In this document: piece after piece, positions 12,701 to 24,726 of the stretch
How the letters are laid out: each line of letters starts with the position of its first letter
Position numbering within the stretch: the first letter of the stretch is position 1
From: Crossaster papposus
Lineage: Eukaryota; Echinodermata; Asteroidea; Velatida; Solasteridae
Assembly (NCBI GenBank): GCA_037893245.1
Contig: JBAIAA010000704.1
Location: forward strand, 310,001-374,000
Length of the DNA stretch: 64,000 bases
Direction of reading: 5' to 3'
Program-made: the position numbers and the translations under genes
The notes under the pieces: generated by a model
What the model was told of the DNA's origin: nothing
Databases searched by the model: none
The model's input: the letters and a program-made list of their open reading frames with translations, nothing else

Positions 12701-12903
12701 AGAGCCTGTAAGGAATCGCTGTGGTGCCCCCGGGCTGTTGACGATGATGTTGTGACGTCCATCTTTCTTCTTCTTGTCTATAATTGAAATAAGAAACACG
12801 TATAGAATTAAAGATTTAAGGTTATTAATTATTAACAAAATATCTATTTAGGTTTCATGTACCACCAATTGTTACATGTAACCTTTCACCTCACATACTT
12901 ACC

Positions 12904-13670
12904 TTTGTCAACCTGCTAGCTCCTCTGTGTGGTCCAATATGCCAAAAAGAAGGGTTGTTTGAATGCCCTGTTATACAAAGCTTTGCCCGATGACAAAATT
13001 AAAACTCGCAACACCTGCAAAACAAATGCCTATCGATAAAAAAGCGAAACAAAATACATGTACAATTTCCCAACGAACGTGTTCAACCATTTTACATCAT
13101 AATATGTTGTTGTGAATGTCCTTCTGGCCATGTCTATACGTGTATGGGCAAGCGCCTTGTGCGCGTAGTGCTAAAAAAACTCACTTTTTTACCAGATTTG
13201 GCGCAGAACGCAAGGGGTGCAGGGGATACAGAGGTCGCTAACCACACATGTGACAGACTCTTATCCAATAGGAATAGGTAAACCGTCTTAGGTAAGCATT
13301 TAATAATGGTGGAATTTTTGATAGGCGTTTCGACTAAACCTACTCCGCGACCAGTAACTGCCAAACGTACACTAACACTGGTACACGGTTGCACTACAGC
13401 ATCCGCATACCAGGCACTGGGCTCCACAAAGTCACGAGCTGCTATATGAACGTGAAAGTAGTCAGCACCAAAACAACTATTGTCACTCTTAGTACTTTGT
13501 AACAGACCCATTGAAAGCGAAAGGTGGTGCTTGTGAAAAAAAAACACTTCCTGTTACGCTGGAGGCAAATAATTCAGACTATCACTTCCAATCGTGCTAA
13601 ACCACAGGAAATTTAACTGGAGGCCGGGGCATTGTTTGTCCAAACTTTAACCGGTTCTAACTGCAAGAAT
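12904..13670 (-). other. Leader exon and proximal upstream DNA of copy B
   Basis: The leader exon lies upstream of donor position 12903; its 5' end cannot be placed. Sequence to about 13575 matches 3242-3848 upstream of copy A, with scattered small insertions and deletions. No TATA box or initiator could be assigned with confidence. Confidence 0.5.
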
Positions 13671-14720
13671 AGTCCAGGGAAAATACCTAATTGTGACCCG
13701 TTTCTACGAAACCCGACATAATTATGTCGCACAGGCTATTTCGAGATGGGGTTTAAATGGGGTGAAAAATCTGGTGGACATCGATTTTAGTTTTTCGTTA
13801 TTTTTGTATTCTTTAATATGTATACTTTAACCCTCAGTTAGGTTAAACAAGATCAACTTTAATGATGAGAAAGTACAAAAATCATGCATGTATTGAGACA
13901 AACTATGTCCTAAAAGTGGTAATTTATCTCCCAAATTACATCCAAATACAATCCTCATACAATTGAAAGTATGTATGGTATAAAGGTCGTTTTGGTACCA
14001 AATTAAAGCTGACGATGTGTACTAAATGGAAATAACAATATCTCACAATAACAAAAACCACTTATGTCTGTTTTTGTGGGAGCAGGTCACAATTTTGTTT
14101 TGTTGACCTCACACAAATTGCAATAGAATATTTTCACCACAGTGCACTTCTATAAGCTCCCTAGAATGACATACTAAAAATCTCAAAAAATCAAAGTGGT
14201 GAAAATATGACTAATTTGCATAAATCGTTAATCCCTGCCGTGTAATATATTTATTCCTATATTTGGGTATATTATTGTTATTTATTTTTTTGAAAAGTTT
14301 ATTTTGGTGATTCTACTTACATATCCTTACTTCAATAACATTCTTAAAGCATATATATGTGACTGAATAATTATGTGAACATAGTAATTATCCAAAATGA
14401 CAACTTCGTGAACCCATAAATGTGCGCACATTACACTGTCTCCAGATATCATCAAGTAGTCAGTATTGGTGAACCTCAAATTCACCAAGTTGCTTACTGG
14501 CACAGTTATGATATTAAAACCTTATGGAAAATCATATGAACAATGATAACATTGTGATATTTAGCCCAGCAAACAAAATCTGGGGAAAATGGTGTGTTCG
14601 TAAATTGGGCAAAAATGTAGTTAAAGGGTTGCCTAACATGGGAGACTTGAACAAGTTCAAGAAAATCCCCAAAATACATTTTAATGTAGATATGATTATT
14701 GTAAGCAACGAAATGCCACA
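13671..14720. mobile_element. Half of a long palindromic element, interrupted by a MITE, in copy B upstream DNA
   Basis: From AGTCCAGG onward this matches the left arm of the full palindrome at 22575-23816 (shared GTGCACTTCTATAAG, TAATTTGCATAAATCGTTAA). A separate TIR element at 13689-14094 is inserted a few bases inside the arm; the copy at 22590 is the empty site. Only one arm is left here, so this copy is truncated near its centre. Confidence 0.65.
13689..14094. mobile_element. TGTGACC-ended MITE, copy 1
   Basis: Starts AATTGTGACCCGTTTCTACG and ends GGGAGCAGGTCACAATT. About 400 bp and closely related to 33214-33622 (shared CTATTTCGAGAT, TTAACCCTCAGTTAGG, GATGTGTACTAAATGG). Non-coding. Confidence 0.65.
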
Positions 14721-15475
14721 AATATGCCACCCCTCCCCCACCCCCAAAACTTTTGAAATATATAATGTTTCGGCCTGTATTCTAAGGCAATTTGAGAATA
14801 GATTACGAACGTCAAAACAATATTTGGTCCATAGTATCATAACATATTAGTCCACTGATTTCTAACGATTTGATTCAAGAGGATAAATTGGCTCTGATAA
14901 ATTGTGCCTTATTTTGATTAGTTGGGTCACAATTATTAACAATGTTAACTATTAACTTAATAACCAAGCTGAATACCGCCATATTAGTAGGACTAGGCAA
15001 TGGTTTAGGCTTTTGCACGGGCAATTTCGTCGTCCGTCCATCCTGATGAGACCAACTTGACAATAAATACCGACCTCAAGAGGCTAAAGGCATCCTGGTA
15101 CATGATTATACAAGAGGAATCTTTGGAGTTGTGGAGTCCTCGGTTAAAGTTACAAATACTGCACGTGAGATGGTAGCCTGCTCAAAAATCTTCAAAAAAC
15201 CAAGATTGTTGGTCTTTTGCTCATATGCAAGAAGTATTTTGTACTTTGAGAAGTAAAACGCCGCGCCGAAGTGGATGGAGACGTTTTAATTTGACATTTA
15301 AACATTCTGCCTACCCCTTTCACATTACGGAATGAAACCAAAAAAAACCCGAGGTTGCCAGTTACAGATACATTTACCCCTCCCCCGCTTTCTACAAACT
15401 ATGATTTTGCCCACCTTTGAACTTGTTTGTCATGATTTAGTACTTCATGATTCAGTCATATCTGTTCTGTTCAAA

Positions 15476-16962
15476 TGAAGAAAAAAATGTCAAATTGTAG
15501 CCAAAATAGATAGATCCGGCGATCTTCCATCTTCCTATAAATACACATTGTTTTTCAGAAGTCAAGGTATACTAGGACGTAGGCCTAAACTTGGGGCTCA
15601 ACCCGCGTTTTTCAATTACGCGGAGGGTTAAGTCCGGGGGAAAATTAGGTCAACGCACTTTCCGGTTCTGACGTCCCGAATAAGGACTGTTTCCTGTATA
15701 AAACAAAACTAGATTCGCTGGTGCTCATATTTTAATACCACATAAGACCTATATAACATGTGTGGTGGTATTCAGCCAAGCGTCAACAAATTGCTCGTTT
15801 GTTTTTGCCCGTTCATGGCATATCGATTAAGAGTCGGTAATAGTTTGAACAAACACCAGTTGCCCACCCAGTGCAAACGTTGGTTTACTTATAGTGAACA
15901 TGCATCCTGGTTTTAGTTTTAGTTTCGTCATGCACGACCAGAAGCTTATACGACGGAATTGTATTTGTTTTGCCTCAAACTCGAGGCTTCTCACATAGCT
16001 TTATGGTCACATCGTCCTCTAAGTAGAAACATAAGAGTTGACTTATAACTCGATCGTCCAATACCGACTACCAGTATATGTGCTGACTGTGTAAACGCTT
16101 CTTATTTCTTCATGGTAAACGTTAGGAGCAGCTGACAACTCAACCACCACTGACTGCATTATTTTGTTAAAGGTAGTTTACACCATTTGCTTTTGCCCCT
16201 ATTTTTTTCAATAAACATCCCAAACTGGCTTACGTGACATGCAGTAGTTAGATGTATGGTGCTCTAATCTTAAACCCAGAGACTGTGTGAAAAATTCAAG
16301 TTAAAATTTGACAAATTGTGATTAATGCATGGTGTGTAAAGTTGGTCTGACTTTTGTGTATTGCAAGTTGTTCGATCGTGTTCACCGGAGGTTTTGAGAG
16401 GAACCACCCCCCCCCCCCCCCCGTTTTACGGAACATGCTGTCTTGAAATCCCCTAATATTCCATGTTTTTGTTATTGTTTACTTATCCTATTCAAAGTTC
16501 GAAAGGAAATTAACTTAAAGTCTTATTATTCTTGAGAAAATACCGAAGAACATGTATGTTTACATCCGACGTGTTGGATATTTTGTTGCATACACATACA
16601 GTCGTGAACCACATAACGATCGAGGATCGATATTGTGTTTTCTTTTATTCCTACGTTATACCCAATCCCCATTGCTTTGCGCTTGCACCGTCGATCGAGG
16701 ACCGAATTTTTCCATTCATACCGCCGACCGAGAGGCTTTTGTTCCCTTTGTTCTCTTTTGTGTCTCGCCCCTCGGTCGTTATGTGGTGCCGTAACATACA
16801 CTCTTTGGTGAGTCCGGGTGTAGGGGCCTATGCCGTTTTATCTTTTAACAAGGATGGTATGTGAGCAGATTTGTCGTCACGCCCCTCCATTTAAAGTAGT
16901 CTAGCGACAAATGCCTAATTAATGGAATCTCTAATTGTACGTGTTTCTTCTTTTAAATACAG
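15476..16962 (+). other. Upstream and leader region of copy C
   Basis: Holds a C homopolymer at about 16408-16422 and a possible small inverted-repeat element at 16609-16790 (ends ACCACATAACGATCGAG and CTCGGTCGTTATGTGG). A donor candidate at 16807/16808 would close a leader exon joined to the acceptor at 16962. No other coding exon is recognised. Confidence 0.4.
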
Positions 16963-19900
16963 ACCATGGATATCACAAAACCACCGTCGGCGAAGCAGGT
17001 CAGCGATCCCGTAAAAAATCTGGCTCCCGTTTCGGACTTTGGCAGAAGTCTTCACCTGGCTGCGTTGCTGAATGATAGTTCCCTCAAAGATGCCTACGCA
17101 GCAGCCAAGACGGACGGCCAGCTACCGACCAACCGAGCCCGGGTCCTGATCCTCGGGGAGCCTCGTGCAGGTAAGACCAGTCTTCGGAACCGGCTCCTGG
17201 GAAGGGAGTTCGACATCCGGGAACAGCCGACAGAGGGGATTGAGACGCGTATGTGCCATGTGACTAACGTGGACAAGCAATGGAACGAATCCGAAGGCGC
17301 CAAAGCAGATGACATACAGCAGTGTGCCTCAGTGGTGACTGTCCTTGGCGAGATGTCCTCGACTTGTACAGCAACGTCACCCGGACAATCGACGCACACG
17401 TTGCCCGAGTTGTTGAAATTGGGCCTGCAGCTATTTTGTTTATTCGTAGTTGTGTTTGTATATTTTGGTGGGTTGAAGTACGGGTTTACGGCATTTGTGT
17501 GGTGTACATTCGGAGCACTCACTTTAAGGCACAACTACAACTTTGCCTACCGGTTCGCAACGAATATATCTTTGTTGTGTGTTTTCCTTGACGCGAAAAT
17601 CAGACGAGATGGTTTGATAGAAGCTTCAGACTGCCAGGAGGGCGTGGGCGGGTTTGTAAACCAGACGGTTTGGTCTACGGTGCAGAACCTGATGTTGGAT
17701 ATGGTAAATACCGTTTTGATGGGTGCAGCCAATGGTTTCGGTTGTCGCACAGGTGTCGCTGTTGCCTTCTCGGCGAGTGCTTATCCAAAAGAGGCCAAGG
17801 CGACTCAAGAAGATGCTGCTGAGAGTTCCGTTGTCACCTGGGACATGTTCGAGGCGACTGTGATATCAAACACAGGAGTACTTATTGGCACAGGGTGCTA
17901 CTTTTTCTGTACATTTAATGACAGGTGGCATAAATACAGAACTGCCGGCTGCTGTGGCCTCCTAGCCTGGCTACTTGCACTGAGCCTTAAAGGAGACTGC
18001 AGAAACAGACGCTACTGGTTCCTGTTTCTGAACGGAATTCTGATTTCAGTCCAAGCGATATGGGGGACAATTATAGGTCGAAGAGCTTCCCATAAATATG
18101 GAGTCAGAGCTAGTTACGTATCAAAGAAGACTGCGGGTTTCATCTTGGGCCTGTACCTAACTTACGTCTTTAGTTGGACAATAAGGATACCGAAAGCAAA
18201 TGTGTCGTCTATAACATGTTACCTTCTTTCCGTCCTGGCACATCCCTTGTTTGATCTCCACAACACCTATAAGGTATGGAGAGAAAAGTCAACCTTCCCC
18301 GTGAAGCTTATCCGTGAACAGATAAAAGCCGTACTCCAAGGACAACCGGTCTTAGAGACCAAGCTGAGTTTATGGGACTTTGCTGGAGACACTATATACC
18401 ACTGCGCACATCACGTCTTCATGCCGGACAGAGCTCTGTACGTGGTCGTCTTCAACCTCCACGCCGCTGTTTCTGACGAAGACGGGCAGTTGCAGAAACT
18501 TCTTTTCTGGCTACATTCAGTATGTGTGCATGCGCGTCACCCAGACGCCGTTGTCATCATTGTCGGCACCCACAAAGCAAGCGTCTCTGAATCAAACAGG
18601 TTGCGTTTCACTGAAGAACTTCACCGGAGAATCACTTATTCTTTCTGCCATCGGCTGGTTTTAAACCCAGTCGACGACAAGCCGCTGTTTCTCGTCGAAA
18701 ATTCCCAACCTGTAGACGACGACTTCCAGCAGTTGAGAGCAGAAATATTCAGACGGGTCGAGAGCGCCGAATACGCACAGGAGAAATATCCCATCAAGTA
18801 TCTGCACTTCTATCGCGAGATCCAGGATCGTCGAAAATTGGCACAGACGGATTGTGCTGCTTACGTAATGACCCTGGACCAAATTCGAGACGTTGCGAGA
18901 GATACTTGCGATGTGACAAACGAAGACGACTTAAAGAACATGCTAAGATTTTTTAGCGAGGCTGGAGAAATCATCCACAGAGATGACGACGAAAGCTTGC
19001 CACAACATGTCGTGTTGGACCCCCAGTTCTTAGTTAACGTCATGAAGAAACTTGTACGAATCCCTCGGGGTTCTAAACGAGCGCATCGCTTTGCTGTGGA
19101 TTGGAGAGATTACGAAAGTAGTGGAATCATCAAGGAGGGTCTACTTAAACATATTTACGGAGACATGTTCCATCTTGTGCCACTTCTGATCAAGCTTCTG
19201 CGGGCTTATGACCTAATGTGTCCGGTGGCGTCTGTCTTGAACCCAAACTGCTCTCAGAAGTCTTTCTTAGTGCCGGCCACTGCTTCCCCTTTACCAAGGT
19301 GAATCGGTGAAGTTTTGGAAGTCCCAGAGTAACGAGGAGATCTTTTACTTCGACTTTGGTTTCTTCGATCCGAGCACCGTCTACTACCGTCTGTTGACCC
19401 GCTGTCTGACAAGGTTTTGGTTTGACCAGAAGCCAAACCCGAGTTCCCTGCCGGTGATCTTCGCGGATCGAAGCCGGTTCCCTGTCGGATCAAACTTCAC
19501 CCTCAAGCTCCAGTTGGAAAGATCGTGCCAGCAGATGCTTTTGTCGGTCACCATCTTGGCATTTGAACCGAATACACCGAGTACACAAATTCTTAAGGAG
19601 ATTGTAGACTTCGTCAGGAGCATAACCGACAGGGACTATCCGCAGTTATGCTTCGATTTCGGTCCTCGCTGTCCTTTCTGCGCGGTTGGAGTCCTATCGG
19701 GAAAATCAAGTGGGGACCTCTTCCAAGACACATGTAGAAACAACAATGGCGACCAAGTGAAAATGCACGTGATGAAAATGGCCGGGCGTGACCAGCCGTT
19801 CCCGACAGAATCACCAGTACATCTGTTCTGCGGTCAGCAGAGATACGAGCTGAAGCTGCCTACAAGTAAACCAAGTGTAGGTTCAAAATTATTTCAAGTT

Positions 19901-20115
19901 GTGAAAACACGATTTGTGATATCATTTAAAACAACACATTGACTCCACAGCAAAAACAAACTTGGCACACTTAAAAATAATAATTATCGAATCTCACATA
20001 AATGTAGACCTATGTCAGCTGCAGTAACACTCTCACGCTCATCGTCTGACCTTGATGTTATTACATGAAGTTAACTTTGTCCATTACAAGTCTCAATTGT
20101 CTCCAAATTCTTTAG

Positions 20116-20260
20116 GACTCCAACCGCAGTTGTTCTGTCCTCCCTCGAAGGACTTCATTTGGCCTGGGGACCCTCATCATTAAGCTACCGCCGGACCTCT
20201 TTGAGAAGATGTGTTCACTTTTGAACATGCCAGTCTTGCGTAACTGGAAATCTCTGGCAG
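20116..20260 (+). CDS. Copy C exon encoding start of Death domain
   Basis: Acceptor AATTCTTTAG at 20115 and donor GGCAG|GTGAGC at 20260. Same length (145 bp) and phases as the copy B exon. It encodes a diverged linker followed by KLPPDLFEKMCSLL and RNWKSLAG. Linker residues differ from copy B much more than the Death helices do. Confidence 0.75.
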
Positions 20261-20559
20261 GTGAGCAATAAACTCTTCTTAGTAGACATCTTTTTTTGCC
20301 TTCAAAAATGCTCCGATTGACGCTTTCTAAAAAAGTTTCCGAAGTGCACAAAATTCTATCCAGAAAGGTACAGATTTCGAAAGTAGAAGGTCCGTGCTCC
20401 TCAAAAGTTCTGAAACGTATTGTGTATATTAAGGTACGTACACGAATGATTGATATTTAGCCACCATGTCCGTTGTCGTACAGGAGAGCTAGGTAAAGAC
20501 GTGGAGTCCGTAGCAATGTTGGACAGCCAGCGGATAACTAACCCGAGCGAGTGTCTGCT

Positions 20560-21613
20560 TAGTCTTGGTCAAGACCAAGCTAGCCCGTTCATTTGTTCCG
20601 CGGCGCGCCGTCCGTATTATCTGGGCTTATTGAGGGCGCCCTTAATTTCTTCCCCTAACTTTGTCTTGGCGCAAGCGTCACGTGAACCCGGAAAACTCCG
20701 AGGACATTCCAAGCATAGCTCAAATAGCTACTCGCCCCCCGCATGCGCGCCAAGTCGTTTTTGTTTAATGTAGTGTTCGATTATTATAGTCTGGTTCCCA
20801 GACCAAATATTTCTGACTATTTGTGATTTTTCATTTATTATTTAGCCGTTAATGTCACGTGACCAAAAACTGGAGGAATTGCTTAACGTTCGCGATGTTA
20901 GAGTGTTTCCAGGTTTTTATAAAATAAAACTCACATTAGCAAAGGTCAACACCAGACGAAATGCCTAAGACTATCACAGTCATTGTAGTCATTATCTATT
21001 TTTTGTCGCCGGCGGCTACCTGACCGGGCGTGTAAGAAATCACATTTGGCTATACGTCTAAATTGTAGTGTAGGTCAGGTAGCCGCCGGCGACAAAAAAT
21101 AGATAATGACGCGACACAAGCAGCGTAGCTATGACGACGCAACAATTCAAATTCTAACGGCTCTTACCAAAAAATAGCACAATGACTACAATGACTGTGA
21201 TAGTCTTAGGCATTTCGTCTGGTGTTGACCTTTGCTAATGTGAGTTTTATTTTATAAAAACCTGGAAACACTCTAACATCGCGAACGTTAAGCAATTCCT
21301 CCAGTTTTTGGTCACGTGACATTAACGGCTAAATAATAAATGAAAAATCACAAATAGTCAGAAATATTTGGTCTGGGAACCAGACTATAATAATCGAACA
21401 CTACATTAAACAAAAACGACTTAGCGCGCATGCGGGGGCGAGTAGCTATTTGAGCTATGCTTGGAATGTCCTCGGAATTTTCCGGGTTCACGTGACGCTT
21501 GCGCCAAGACCAAGTTAGGGGAAGAAATTAAGGGCGCCCTCAATAAGCCCAGATAATACGGACGGCGCGCCGCGGAACAAATGAACGGGCTAGCTTGGTC
21601 TTGACCAAGGCTA
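20560..21613. mobile_element. 1054-bp foldback (long inverted repeat) DNA transposon with 9-bp target duplication
   Basis: The ends are TAGTCTTGGTC and its complement GACCAAGGCTA, flanked by the direct repeat GTGTCTGCT (20551-20559 and 21614-21622). Almost the whole element is two inverted arms of about 460 bp around a 45-bp spacer near 21023-21070. The right arm has about 80 extra bases near 21115-21180. No transposase is encoded. A 9-bp duplication with long inverted arms fits Mutator-like or Foldback-type non-autonomous elements. The insertion interrupts the Death domain of copy C after codon NPSECLL; the chimeric frame runs on to a stop at 20771-20773. Confidence 0.85.
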
Positions 21614-21746
21614 GTGTCTGCTGCGAGAATGGGCGATGATCGGCGGTGACGTCACGGTCAGCGACTTGCTGGAAGTTCTTGGTAGACCGTCACTTCAGCG
21701 GATGGATATCATACAAGAAATAAGTGCACAAATGGCACAAGACTGA

Positions 21747-22574
21747 ATGGTGTTGACAAGTGTCGGTCTACAATATACTATACAGATTAGTGTCCATAAT
21801 ATACAATAACAGTTGTATTATCGAACTAGCAAGCTTGACTTCACTTAGACATCTTCTTTGTTCGTATGGTGAGCAGCTTAACTTGTTGCTGCATACATCG
21901 GTTTGATGACATTAGTGGAAACAGGGTGAACCACGTGAAGGTTGTCACCTCCCCCCCCCCCCCCCCCCCCCCCCCCCCCACCCCCCCCCCCCCCCCCCCC
22001 ACCCCCCCCCCCCCACCCCCCCACTCTGACATGAACACACTACATGCACTCACGACTTCCTTATTTACAAATGCATGTAGTGAAACCGACTTTTGCGTGA
22101 ACAAATACTTTGAGTGAAGCCTCGAGTGTAAACCCAATTTAACCAACTGAATGAATTATTTCACTCTTATAACATTTTATTAGTTGTCTTGTTTCTCTTT
22201 TCAGTCCGTTGGATGGTGCAAGTTTCCAACATTTTTTTAAATGAAAAAAAAGAAAGCTAATAAAACAAACAGACTCATTTGCCGTCTGTCGAATGTTTGG
22301 ACAAGCCATAAATTCTAAAAATACAGCCATGGATTAGATGTTTTGGTTCATCGTATTTATTTTGTATATCTGGGTCGCGGCCGTGGGGGTTCTGTTTTTT
22401 TATTTTGATCACATGCGATAGTGACATTATATATATATATATAATTATTTAGACAAGACGATGAATCCAATTTGTTTTCAGATATTGTCTTGCAAAGGGA
22501 AAATCGGGGATACAAAAACCAAACTAAAAAGGTATGTGGTCTTGGCCAAGTATTTAACGATCAGACTTGTTACT
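21747..22574. other. Intergenic DNA with C homopolymer tract
   Basis: 21949-22022 is almost pure C broken by single A bases. It produces glycine- or proline-rich frames on both strands that are not genes. The rest is AT-rich with a short TA run near 22428-22442. Nothing else is recognised. Confidence 0.6.
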
Positions 22575-23816
22575 AGTCCAGGCAAAATACATAATTTTGT
22601 TTTGTTGACCTCAAACAAATTGCAACAAATTGTTTTTGACCACAGTGCACTTCTATAAGGTCCCTAGAATTACATACTAAAAGTCGACAAAAATCCAAGT
22701 GGTGGAAATATGACTAATTTGCATAAATCGTTAATCCCTGCCGCGTAATATATTTATTCACGTATTTGGGTATATATATGTTTTTTTTATTTTTTGAAAA
22801 GTTTATTTTGGTGATTCTACTTACATCCTTACATCAATAACATTTGCTAAATCATATAAGTGACTGAATAATTATGAGAACATAGTAAATATCAAAAATG
22901 ACAACTTCGTGACCCTATAAATGTGCGCACATTACACTGTCTCCAGATATCATTAAGTAGTCAGTATTGACGTGCTTCAAATTCACCAAGTTGCTTACTG
23001 ACACAGTTATCCTATTAAAACCTTATGGAAAATGACATAAACAATGTTAACATTGTGATATTTAGCCCAGCAAACAAAAACTGGGAGAAAATGGTGTGTC
23101 CCTAAATTGGGCTAACAAGTAGGTGAAGGGTTGCCTAAGGTGAGAGACTTGAACAAGTTCAAGGAAACCTCCCAAATTAAAGATTGTTGTTGCTTACAAT
23201 AATCCTATCTACGTTAAAATGTATTTTGGGGATTTCCTTGAACTTGTTCACGTCTCCCATGTTAGGCAACCCTTTAACTACTTTTTCGCCCCATTTATGG
23301 ACACACCATTTTCCTCCAGTTTTTGTTTGCTGGGCTAAATATCACAATGTTATCATTGTTCCTATGATTTTTCATAAGGTTTTAATATGATAACTGTGCC
23401 AGTAAGCAACTTGGTGAATTTGAAGCTCACCAATACCGACTACTTGATGATATCTGGAGACAGTGTAGTGTGCGCACATTTATAGGGTCACGAAGTTGTC
23501 ATTTTTGATATTTACTATGTTCCCATAATTATTCAGTCACTTATATGATTTAGCAAATGTTATTGATGTAAGGATATGTAAGTAGAATCACCAAAATAAA
23601 CTTTTCAAAAAATTAAAAATATATATTTATACCCAAATATGGGAATAAATATATTACGCGGCAGGGATTAACGATTTATGCAAATTAGTCATATTTCCAC
23701 CACTTGGATTTTTGTCGACTTTTAGTATGTAATTCTAGGGACCTTATAGAAGTGCACTGTGGTGAAAATCAATTTGTTGCAATTTGTTTGAGGTCAAAAC
23801 CTATTTTTCCTGGACT
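22575..23816. mobile_element. 1.24-kb palindromic (foldback) element
   Basis: The left arm starts AGTCCAGGCAAAATAC and the right arm ends CTATTTTTCCTGGACT. The arms of about 600 bp are inverted copies meeting near 23172-23222. Shared marker words occur in both arms (GTGCACTTCTATAAG, TTAATCCCTGCCGCG). No frame of interest. The fragment at 13671-14720 is a relative. Confidence 0.75.
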
Positions 23817-24726
23817 ATACCGATTTTCACATATTGGACTCTTCAAGTCTAGTTCTGCTTGGGCTCTTGTCGTACAACCGATATTCCATTGCGTAGATCA
23901 AATTTTTCCATTCGTTTCGCCCCACTGCACGCGCCCCGCCCTCGTTGTCGATCGCGTACAGTACTAGTACTCATTGAGAAATTATTTCTCCATGGTACTA
24001 GTGAGCGCATGCATAACAATGGGGTAGAATTACCACACTAGAGTTTATCCAGGGTGGATCCATGGTTGATTGCTCTCCTTTGAAAAGAAGTCAAATTAAA
24101 GGTACTACCAAAATTATTTTTTCCATAAAAAACATGTACTAAACTACAGGTTCCACCAGTTAGGTGTTAAACAAAACAACGGTTAAAGATTGACTGCGCC
24201 TCAAAGTGGAACATTCAATCTTTCACCTCATATAGAACATCTTCCGTCGCACTCGTAAACATTCATTCTAGTTGTATATACTATACATTATACAAGTACA
24301 TGTACTTCACAAATGACTCCCATCAATATAATGCACTGTGTAACTCTATCCAACGGTGATAAATGTTTATATGATTGAATGAATAATTGCATAAACTGTT
24401 CTTATAGGTAAATTGGGGTCTACATGTACATATGGTGGCGTACGTTGTGTATCATTGCTGTCTGGTTTGACGATAATTATGCGAGTTGTAGTAGTCACGG
24501 TGAGGTCAGGTTGTTTTTTTACACTTGTTCACTCGGCCGTACGTGCGCTATTGTACACAAGTAAATTATTTTCCAGTTGCGGGGTGTATACACAATATGT
24601 ACGTACATTGTACATGTACTCATGCAATGTACCCCCAAAACCGACCGTACCGTACCGCCGTTGTTCCCAACATTAACACTGTAACTTTGTAAGCCCGGTT
24701 GACTATTTCAGTATTTGGCTCGCAAA
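23817..24726 (+). other. Upstream region of the FN3/Ig gene
   Basis: AT-rich DNA with TGTACATG-type short repeats (24290-24310, 24595-24620). The promoter of the following gene should lie here, but no clear core element can be named. Confidence 0.35.

Larger units (their letters stand above)
9045..12777 (-). pseudogene. TM-inserted Roc-COR-Death GTPase, copy B (internal 250-bp deletion, frameshifted)
   Basis: Tandem duplicate of copy A. Exons: a leader ending at 12903 (donor GTAAGTATGT at 12902-12893); main exon 12777-10094 with ATG at 12762; Death exon 9738-9594 (145 bp, phase 0 to 1); last exon 9244-9045 (200 bp, TGA). Compared with copy A, 250 bp matching A positions 1948-2197 are missing at about 11866. 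This removes residues equivalent to about 302-385 (three hydrophobic helices) and shifts frame. The exon therefore reads as a 308-residue front part (P-loop plus first helices, 12762-11836) and a separate 620-codon rear frame (11872-10010) with G3, G4 and COR. Splice sites and the Death exons are intact. It could make a truncated membrane protein or be a decaying copy. An assembly error is less likely because the junction is clean. Confidence 0.8.
16963..21746 (+). pseudogene. TM-inserted Roc-COR-Death GTPase, copy C (frameshift plus transposon in Death exon)
   Basis: Inverted relative to A and B. A candidate leader exon ends at 16807 (CTTTG|GTGAGT); an acceptor AAATACAG is at 16955-16962 and ATG at 16966 (ACCATGG). 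Frame one is open to 19302. One extra base relative to copy A in 19280-19302 shifts frame, and the homologous reading continues from 19307 to donor AGT|GTAGGT at 19876/19877. Death exons are 20116-20260 (145 bp) and 20484-21746. The last is split by a 1054-bp foldback element at 20560-21613; without the element and one copy of the 9-bp duplication the exon is again exactly 200 bp and open. P-loop, TEGIE, membrane helices, WDFAGD and THKA are all present. The central part is almost identical to A/B while the first 48 codons and the last 210 are clearly diverged. A truncated 778-residue product without Death domain is possible. Confidence 0.8.

Noticed and set aside
16532-16864. 110-codon frame upstream of copy C
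   Set aside because: Overlaps a likely MITE and the presumed leader exon; no recognisable domain, and equally long frames exist on the other strand.
21841-22146. Glycine- or proline-rich frames on both strands
   Set aside because: Caused by the C homopolymer tract at 21949-22022.
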